Source: JBBDIX01 sp050486225 | GTDB lineage: Bacteria; Actinomycetota; Nitriliruptoria; Nitriliruptorales; Nitriliruptoraceae | DNA length: 36,834 bases | Assembly: GCA_050486225.1 (NCBI GenBank) | Contig: JBJHCV010000015.1 | Location: 1-36,834 of the forward strand | Direction: 5' to 3' | Shown: positions 31,560-36,834 of the stretch, piece by piece | Layout: the number at the start of each line of letters is the position of its first letter | Position numbering within the stretch: position 1 is the stretch's first letter | Made by a program: the position numbers and the translations under genes | Notes under the pieces: model-generated | The model's input: the letters and a program-made list of their open reading frames with translations, nothing else | Told to the model about the DNA's origin: nothing | The model's database searches: none

Positions 31560-32756
31560 TTGACCGACACCGAGCCGCCGTCGGAGACGGCGTCGTCCGT
31601 CCGGGTCACGCTCGCCGCGGCGCTGGCGACGACATACATCCACCTGCCCATCTTCATGGTGGGCGGGCTGGCCGTACTGATCCGCGAGGACATCCCGGCC
31701 ATCGACGAGGCGACCATCGGGTTGACCGTCAGCGCGTTCTTCGCCACGACGGCGGTGTCGTCCGTCCTCGGAGGACGCTTCTCCGACGCCCGAGGACCGC
31801 GAGCCGGTCTGCTCGCGTCGGCTGGCCTCACCGCGATCGTGCTCGTGGGAACCGGTCTCGCGCAGACCCTCGTCTGGCTGCTCATCGCCTGCGCGCTCTC
31901 CGGCGTCGCGAACGGCATCGGCCAGACCGCGGCCAACCTGAGCATCGCCCGGGGTGTGCGTGTCCCGCGGCAGGGCATCGCGCTCGGCATCAAGCAGTCC
32001 GCGGTCCAGATCGCCGGTCTGCTCGCCGGCCTGTCGATCCCTGTCCTCGGGGTGACGCTGGGATGGCGCCCCACCTTCGTGATCGTGTCCGTGATCGGCA
32101 TCGGGGTGACGGCCTGGGTGCCCCGCGACCGTTCGGTGCGTCGCCGGCGAGGGTCGACCCCCGCCACGCCGAGCCCCGCGAAGGGGCCACTGCGCATGCT
32201 CGCCGCCGCGGCAGGCTTCGGGGCTGCGGCGGCGAACGCGCTTCCGGCCTTCGTCGTGCTGACCGCGGTGGGCGCGGGCGTGGCGACCGGACCTGCGGGT
32301 CTGCTGCTCGCGCTCGGGAGCGGCAGCGGGGTCGTGTCGCGACTCGTGGTCGGTTGGCTCGCCGATCGCCACGGGCGCGCGAGTCTGCCGGTGGTCGGTG
32401 GGATGATGCTCACGGGCGCGTGCGGCTACCTCATGCTCGCCGCCGGCGACGTTCACGTCGGGATGCTCGTGGCCGGCACGATGCTCGGGTTCGCAGCCGG
32501 ATGGGGGTGGCCGGGACTCATCCTGCTCGCCACGATCCAGCTCGACCCCTCGGCCCCGGGCCGCTCCACCGGGGCGATCCTGGCGGGGGTGTCGGTGGGC
32601 GGCGTCCTCGGGCCCGCGACCGTCGGCATCGTTGCCCGGAGCGCCTCGATGGCACTCGGGTGGTCGGTCTCGACGGTGCTGGCCCTGTGTGCGGCAGCCT
32701 GCGTGTTCGTCGCGCACCGGCTCGCCCGGCGGGTGGTGGACGCCGCCGCGGGGTGA
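31560..32756 (+). CDS. MFS transporter (second)
   Basis: A 398-residue major facilitator with repeated hydrophobic segments, motif A loops GGRFSDARGPRAG (after helix 2) and GWLADRHGRAS (after helix 8), and a cytoplasmic basic linker near the middle (RDRSVRRRRGST). It likely moves a small carboxylate-like or aromatic compound, but substrate is unknown. The start is taken as TTG at 31560, eight bases after the CocE stop; no ATG or GTG is available before the first helix in this frame, so the TTG start is inferred. It is in operon with the two hydrolase genes. Confidence 0.85.
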   Translation: MTDTEPPSETASSVRVTLAAALATTYIHLPIFMVGGLAVLIREDIPAIDEATIGLTVSAFFATTAVSSVLGGRFSDARGPRAGLLASAGLTAIVLVGTGLAQTLVWLLIACALSGVANGIGQTAANLSIARGVRVPRQGIALGIKQSAVQIAGLLAGLSIPVLGVTLGWRPTFVIVSVIGIGVTAWVPRDRSVRRRRGSTPATPSPAKGPLRMLAAAAGFGAAAANALPAFVVLTAVGAGVATGPAGLLLALGSGSGVVSRLVVGWLADRHGRASLPVVGGMMLTGACGYLMLAAGDVHVGMLVAGTMLGFAAGWGWPGLILLATIQLDPSAPGRSTGAILAGVSVGGVLGPATVGIVARSASMALGWSVSTVLALCAAACVFVAHRLARRVVDAAAG

Positions 32757-32834
32757 CCCCGTGTGACGTTCGGCCGTCGGGGCAGGCTCGTCACGACAGG
32801 TCTCGCCCGGACGGCTCGGATCACGGGTGCCCGG

Positions 32835-34067
32835 TCAGACCGGCTCGGTCCAGCCGCCTCGTTCCGCCTCTGCCGTGCCGATCTTGAGCAGGGTGAGGGG
32901 ATTCGTGCCGAAGCCGTGCTGGAGGGTCAGTGCGTCGCGCATGATCTTCTCGGTGGGCCAGTGACCCATCATGCCTCGGCCACCCAGCTGCTCCATGGCG
33001 GATCGCGCGACCCGCACGACCATCTCGCTCGCGAACACGTTGGTTCCCCACGCCACGACCGGGTCGATCTCGGCGGGTCCCAGCCGGTCGATCGCGTCCG
33101 CGACCTGCGCCGCGTAGCCGCGCGCCGCCTCGAGGTCGACCTTCATCGATCCGAGCGCGTGCGCGACGAGCTGGTGCCGGTACAGCGGGACCCCACCCTG
33201 GATGCGGGTCCGTGACCACTCGAGCGCCGCCTGGTAGGCGGAGTCAGCGACACCGATGGCCATGTACGCATTGATCAGGTTCGAGCCGACGTTCGCGCCA
33301 CGCCGCGTCGCGCCGAGTCCCTCGCCGACCTCGCTCACCGCGTGGTCGAGGGGTACGCGGACTCCGTCGAAGTGGACGTCGGTCTGTACCGAGGCGCGCT
33401 GCCCGAGTTTGGGGTACGGCTCGCCACACCGTAGGCCGGGTGTGTCTGCGGGGACGGCGATGATCGTGACCCCCTCGGCCACCGGTCGCGTCCGATCGGT
33501 ACGGCAGCCCACGAAGTAGATGCCGGCCATGCTGCCGTTGGTGATCATGATCTTGGTGCCGTCGAGCACCCACTCGTCGCCGTCGCGACGGGCGGACAGG
33601 CGCATGCCGACGTCGGGATCGTCGCTGAGCACGTGGTTGTCGCTGCCGCTGTGCTCCTCGGTCATCGCCGACGCGGCGAGGTACCAGGGATCCTCGGCGA
33701 TCCTGCGTGCCACCTCGCCACGGAGGTGGTCGGGAAGCCGGGGGATCATTCGGGCGAATCGCCAGTTGTGCTTGAAGTAGTACGCGACGCCGAGGTCACC
33801 GAACGCCAGCGCCTCCACCACTCGACCGAGCAGCGGGGTGCCGGCTGCCCTGCCTCCGTCCTCCTCGCGCAGCGCCAGGGCCTTCAGTCCGAGGTCGATG
33901 CCCGGCTGCATGACGTCCATGGGAAAGCCGTCGACGCTCGTGACTGCGTCCAGGCGATCCCGTGCGGGGACGACCACGTCGCGAACGTACGCGCGGACGT
34001 CGTCGAGCAGGGCGCGGTCGGAGTCGTCGAGGGCTGCGGTGTCCGCGTGGAACTCGTTGCGGCTCAC
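32835..34067 (-). CDS. Acyl-CoA dehydrogenase-fold flavoprotein, atypical active site
   Basis: A 410-residue acyl-CoA dehydrogenase-family protein. The three domains are clear: a helical N-terminus, a beta domain with AASAMTEEHSGSDNHV (FAD/substrate), and a C-terminal helical domain with QLGGRGMMGHWPTEKIMRDA. The canonical catalytic Glu (MCAD Glu376 in YEGT) aligns with Phe386 (HGFGTN), and the alternative IVD/LCAD Glu position aligns with a Ser. So both known bases appear absent. Such relatives include nitroalkane oxidases and flavin monooxygenases, but ordinary dehydrogenation is doubtful. The GTG at 34067 overlaps the upstream lyase stop by four bases (GTGA), so both form one operon. Confidence 0.85.
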   Translation of the reverse strand: MSRNEFHADTAALDDSDRALLDDVRAYVRDVVVPARDRLDAVTSVDGFPMDVMQPGIDLGLKALALREEDGGRAAGTPLLGRVVEALAFGDLGVAYYFKHNWRFARMIPRLPDHLRGEVARRIAEDPWYLAASAMTEEHSGSDNHVLSDDPDVGMRLSARRDGDEWVLDGTKIMITNGSMAGIYFVGCRTDRTRPVAEGVTIIAVPADTPGLRCGEPYPKLGQRASVQTDVHFDGVRVPLDHAVSEVGEGLGATRRGANVGSNLINAYMAIGVADSAYQAALEWSRTRIQGGVPLYRHQLVAHALGSMKVDLEAARGYAAQVADAIDRLGPAEIDPVVAWGTNVFASEMVVRVARSAMEQLGGRGMMGHWPTEKIMRDALTLQHGFGTNPLTLLKIGTAEAERGGWTEPV

Positions 34068-35035
34068 GCCGCGACGTCCAGCAGTCCCACCGTGTCCATG
34101 TCCGTGCGCAACTGGGTCTGTTCGTCGGTCGTCAGCGGAAGCAACGGGAGTCGGACCGGACCCTGGGGCAGCCCCATGTTCGTGAGCCACGCCTTCAGCG
34201 ACGCGATCGGGATGACCCCGGTGTCGGTGAACCGGCCGCGGATCCAACGCTGACCCAGGTCGCGTTCGGCCGTCAGGGTCGCCTGCAGTTCGAACGCCGC
34301 GTCGACGTCGCCGCGGTCGGCAAGTGCCGTGTAGTCGACGATGGGCGTGTGCCCCGACCACTGGAACAGCGCGAGCTCCGGCGTGGACATGAGGGCCTGG
34401 AATCCGTGTTCGACGTGGAGTTCGAGCCAGTCCTCCTCTGCGGCGTCCGCGACGACGATGCGGTCCCCGGCGAGTTCCTGCACCCGCAGCAGGTGGTCGC
34501 GGGCGCCCGGGTTCTTGATGCCGCAGATGTTGTCGAGGTCCGCCAGTTCGCTGATGAGTTCGGGACGCAGCGAGTACCCGGAGTACTTGGTGTTGAACAG
34601 GAACATGGGCAGGTCGGTGCGCGCGTCGAGCGCGGTGTAGACCGCGCGGATCATGTCCTCGTTCTGTCCCAGCGGGTAGAACGGGTTCATCGCGATCCCG
34701 AAGTCGGCCCCGATGTCCTGGGCGTGGCGGGTGAGGTCGACCATGTCGTCGAGGACGTGGTGCCCGACGTGCGGCATGATCGGGATGCGACCCGCCGCCT
34801 GTTCCACCACCAACTGGTGGACACGCTTGCGTTCGGGGACGGTCAGCGACCAGAACTCGCCCATGACCCCGCCACAGAAGATCCCGTCGACCTTCAGTTC
34901 CTCGACGTAGTACTCAACGGAGGCACGCAGCAGGTCCTCCTCGACACGGCTGCCGTCGTCGGTGAACGGGGTCGGGATCGCGATCCAGACTCCCTTCACA
35001 CGTTCGCGGGCCTGGGTCTTCGCGTCGCTCGACAT
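34064..35035 (-). CDS. DapA-fold lyase/aldolase, not a canonical DHDPS
   Basis: A 323-residue class I aldolase-superfamily protein (DHDPS/NAL). The Schiff-base lysine is Lys174 in CGIKNPG. Other catalytic positions differ from E. coli DapA: the Tyr133 equivalent appears to be Phe148 in LFNTKYSG, the Arg of YNVPSRT is lost, and the GTTGE loop reads GVMGE. Lysine biosynthesis is therefore unlikely. Relatives with other substrates include N-acetylneuraminate lyase, 2-keto-3-deoxysugar aldolases and aromatic hydratase-aldolases. The ATG at 35035 is chosen because GGGAGG lies six bases upstream; ATG at 35041 would overlap that site. It is the first gene of a two-gene minus-strand operon. Confidence 0.88.
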   Translation of the reverse strand: MSSDAKTQARERVKGVWIAIPTPFTDDGSRVEEDLLRASVEYYVEELKVDGIFCGGVMGEFWSLTVPERKRVHQLVVEQAAGRIPIMPHVGHHVLDDMVDLTRHAQDIGADFGIAMNPFYPLGQNEDMIRAVYTALDARTDLPMFLFNTKYSGYSLRPELISELADLDNICGIKNPGARDHLLRVQELAGDRIVVADAAEEDWLELHVEHGFQALMSTPELALFQWSGHTPIVDYTALADRGDVDAAFELQATLTAERDLGQRWIRGRFTDTGVIPIASLKAWLTNMGLPQGPVRLPLLPLTTDEQTQLRTDMDTVGLLDVAA

Positions 35036-35054
35036 GTCCATCCTCCCGGGACCG

Positions 35055-35147
35055 GTCCACCCTGGACGGCGATCCTGTGTGCCTCCGACTCGCGTCGACG
35101 CGCTCCGTGCGTCGACGACGGGAGGACTCCACCCGGTGCTCCGGGTG
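35055..35147 (-). promoter_or_regulatory. Three consecutive hairpins in the DapA operon leader
   Basis: The predicted ~120-base leader contains GTCCA/TGGAC (35055-35067, 3-base loop), CGTCGACGC/GCGTCGACG (35093-35117, perfect 9 bp, 7-base loop) and CACCCGG/CCGGGTG (35130-35147, perfect 7 bp, 4-base loop). They lie between the promoter and the ribosome site. They could serve attenuation or mRNA stability. No known riboswitch class is recognised. Confidence 0.4.
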
Positions 35148-35163
35148 CTCCCACACTCCACCG

Positions 35164-35193
35164 ATGCTAGGAATCCGCGAGGACCCGGGTCAA
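35164..35193 (-). promoter_or_regulatory. Promoter for the minus-strand DapA operon
   Basis: On the minus strand TTGACC (35193-35188) and TAGCAT (35169-35164) are 18 bases apart. The predicted start near 35157 leaves about 120 bases to the ATG at 35035. The match in sequence and spacing to the ABC-operon promoter is notable. Confidence 0.65.
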
Positions 35194-35218
35194 CACAGGG
35201 GCGGTGACCCGCCGTTGC

Positions 35219-35252
35219 TACGCTCGAAGCGTCGTCACGACGCGTGGGAGCG
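35219..35252 (+). promoter_or_regulatory. -10-like element and stem-loop before the flavoprotein gene
   Basis: TACGCT (35219-35224) may be a -10; no matching -35 is seen. It runs into a nested stem: CGCTC/GAGCG (35221-35225, 35248-35252) outside and GCGTCG/CGACGC (35229-35234, 35238-35243) inside. It may be an operator or leader hairpin for the flavoprotein gene. Confidence 0.35.
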
Positions 35253-35305
35253 CGGGTGGTCGTCGCCATCCGTGGGAGTGCGCGTCAGGATCCGGGAGCC
35301 TGACC

Positions 35306-36834
35306 ATGTCCGCCTCGCCACACCATGTCGACCACGTCGAGACCGATGTCCTCATCATCGGAGGGGGGGTGGCCGGATGCCTCGCCGCCGTGGAGGCCGT
35401 CGACGCCGGAGCCGAGGTGGTCATCGCCGACAAGGCGAAGCTGCTCGAGCGTGCGGGAAGTGTCGGCGGTGGGGTCGACCAGTACCTCTCGATGCTCAAC
35501 TCGGGTCCGGAGTGGGACACCCCGGAGTTCCTGGTCCTCCACGTCCCGACCCTGACCGACGGGCTCATCGACATGGAGGTCGCCGAACAGGTCATCCACG
35601 AGATCCCGCGCGCCCAGCGCCGAATGGAGGACATGGGGATCTCGTTCCGTGACCGCGACGGCGAGTTCCTGCGCACGCGTGCGTTCGGGTTGCCGGGGGA
35701 GTACTACCTCAACTTCGAGGGCAACCGCTTCAAGCACCGACTCGGCAAGGCGGTTCGACGCACGCGCAGCCAGTTCCTCGCCCGCACCATGATGACCGAC
35801 CTGCTCGTCGACGACGAGACGGGCGAGGCGTACGGCGCCGTGGGCTTCAACGTGCGGACCGGGCAGATCCACGTCGTCCGCGCCCGATCGGTGATCATCG
35901 CGACCGGTGAGGTCAACCGGATCTCGCGCAACTCGTCGGGCATCCCGTTCGACAGCTGGCACTACCCGTACAACACGGGTGATGGGCACGCGATGGCGTT
36001 CCGCGTCGGAGCGGAGCTGACGAACATGGAGTTCGTCGAGGCGACCCTCACGCCGCGGGGGTTCTCCACGCAGGGCACGAACTCGTACGCGGGGCTCGGT
36101 GCGCACTTCATCAACCGGCACGGCGAGCGGTTCATGTTCCGCTACGACGAGCTCGGGGAGAAGTCACGCAGGACCATCCTCATCGAGGGGATCATCCAGG
36201 AGATCCTCGCGGGCAACGACCCGATCTACATCGATCTCCGTCACCTGCCCGAGGACGTGCTCGACACCGTGGAGATCACGCTGCAGGTCGACCGCCACAC
36301 GTTGCCGGCCTTCTTCCGGCAGCGCGGCATCGACATCCGCACGCAGCCGATCGAGATCTCGATCTCCGAACTGTCGATCCGCAAGGGTGGGACCCTGTTC
36401 CGAGGGAGCGGGCTCGTGGTGGCACCTGACGGCCGGACGTCGGTGCCCAACCTGTACGCCGCGGGCGACTGTTCGATCATCAGTGCGGGCATCGCCGCCG
36501 CTGCAGGACTGGGCGCGATCGCCGGACGGGCGGCCGCACGCAACGCCGCCGGTGGTGCGCCGGTGCGCCCGGTCGACGCGGAGGCCGTCGAACGTGTCTG
36601 CGACCGGGTGACCGCGCCCCTGCTGCGCGAGGACGGTCTCGGGTGGCGTCCGTTCGAGGACGAGATCCGGTCGATCGTCACGGACCATCTCGGGTTCCAC
36701 CGCGACGAGGTCGGCATGAAGCGCGCTCTGGACGGGTTGCTGACGTTGGGGCGTCGGGAGCCGGAGCTCGCGGCGGAGAACTGGCACGCGTTGATGCGCA
36801 CGCACGAGTCGACGAACATCCGGCTGTGTGCGGA
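35306..36834 (+). CDS. FAD-dependent reductase flavoprotein subunit (AprA/FrdA/SdhA-like), partial
   Basis: A fumarate reductase/succinate dehydrogenase/APS reductase-type flavoprotein, open to the right edge (509 residues visible, 3' end missing). The FAD dinucleotide-binding motif is VLIIGGGVAGCLAAVE (GGGVAG near 19-24). The late motifs RSVIIATGEVNRIS and VPNLYAAGDCSIISAG are typical of the C-terminal FAD-binding side. The N-terminal histidine that covalently binds FAD in FrdA/SdhA (HSAxAxGG) is not present: here VGGGVDQYLSMLNSG follows, which resembles APS reductase-type proteins. Substrate unknown. The ATG at 35306 has GGGAG (35294-35298) upstream. A ferredoxin-like partner subunit gene would be expected just outside the window. 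Confidence 0.85.
   Translation, partial: MSASPHHVDHVETDVLIIGGGVAGCLAAVEAVDAGAEVVIADKAKLLERAGSVGGGVDQYLSMLNSGPEWDTPEFLVLHVPTLTDGLIDMEVAEQVIHEIPRAQRRMEDMGISFRDRDGEFLRTRAFGLPGEYYLNFEGNRFKHRLGKAVRRTRSQFLARTMMTDLLVDDETGEAYGAVGFNVRTGQIHVVRARSVIIATGEVNRISRNSSGIPFDSWHYPYNTGDGHAMAFRVGAELTNMEFVEATLTPRGFSTQGTNSYAGLGAHFINRHGERFMFRYDELGEKSRRTILIEGIIQEILAGNDPIYIDLRHLPEDVLDTVEITLQVDRHTLPAFFRQRGIDIRTQPIEISISELSIRKGGTLFRGSGLVVAPDGRTSVPNLYAAGDCSIISAGIAAAAGLGAIAGRAAARNAAGGAPVRPVDAEAVERVCDRVTAPLLREDGLGWRPFEDEIRSIVTDHLGFHRDEVGMKRALDGLLTLGRREPELAAENWHALMRTHESTNIRLCA

Noticed and set aside
32757..32834. Possible terminator CCCGTG...CACGGG between the second MFS gene and the acyl-CoA-dehydrogenase-like gene
   Set aside because: Six base pairs with a loop of about 60 bases is not convincing.
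34064..35035. Assignment as lysine-pathway dapA
   Set aside because: Schiff-base Lys is present but the Tyr, Arg and Thr-Thr residues typical of DHDPS are not; the gene is also far from lysine context.
1..36834. CRISPR array, insertion sequences, integrase or attachment sites
   Set aside because: No regularly spaced repeats, transposase/integrase motifs or duplicated target sites were seen; the tRNA-Arg gene shows no duplicated 3' end within the window.

Overview
The window is very GC-rich DNA (about 70% by eye) from an actinobacterium. The lineage markers are a WhiB-type Fe-S regulator, a SigR/RsrA-type sigma/zinc-anti-sigma pair, a PdtaS-type histidine kinase, an Rv3235-family gene beside secA, and frequent GTG/TTG starts. 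Gene order from position 465 to 12000 (phosphomannomutase, Trm112-like, comF, hpf, secA, Rv3235-like, sigR-rsrA, pdtaS, whiB) parallels, from memory, the Rv3257c-Rv3219 region of Mycobacterium tuberculosis, although several mycobacterial genes (for example mtrAB-lpqB and manA) are missing between them. A deep-branching, non-mycobacterial actinobacterium seems likely, but I cannot name it.

Region 1 (1-13402) is mainly core housekeeping and stress regulation. It opens with a G/C homopolymer artefact and the 3' end of a truncated gene. Then come sugar-phosphate metabolism, zinc-ribbon and ribosome-hibernation genes, secA, a minus-strand pair encoding a membrane-anchored protein and an Rv3235-like protein, the thiol-oxidation sigma system, an epimerase, an orphan sigma-region-4 protein, pdtaS, whiB and a lipid kinase. 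A tRNA-Arg(CCG) gene on the minus strand sits head-to-head with argS.

Region 2 (13559-24829) is metabolic: argS-lysA; a CapA-like protein; a GlcD-type flavoprotein divergent from a transaminase plus omega-amidase pair (a likely glutamine transaminase/omega-amidase salvage route); and a tightly overlapping operon of OsmC, a stand-alone ATP-grasp ligase, a TIGR01777 epimerase and an MFS transporter.

Region 3 (24875-36834) looks like an accessory uptake/catabolic island. A clear promoter and a possibly structured leader precede an ABC ATPase with two different permeases and no binding protein. A 14-bp perfect stem-loop separates these from a 2-hydroxyacid dehydrogenase, a C-C-bond-hydrolase-like alpha/beta hydrolase, a CocE-like hydrolase and a second MFS transporter. 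Facing them is a minus-strand operon of a DapA-fold lyase and an acyl-CoA-dehydrogenase-fold enzyme. Divergent from that operon is an AprA/FrdA-type flavoprotein that runs off the right edge. Both the DapA-fold and the acyl-CoA-dehydrogenase-fold proteins lack residues that define the textbook chemistry. The island is therefore the best candidate here for an undescribed pathway; its substrate cannot be read from the sequence.

No insertion sequences, integrases, CRISPR arrays or rRNA genes were seen.
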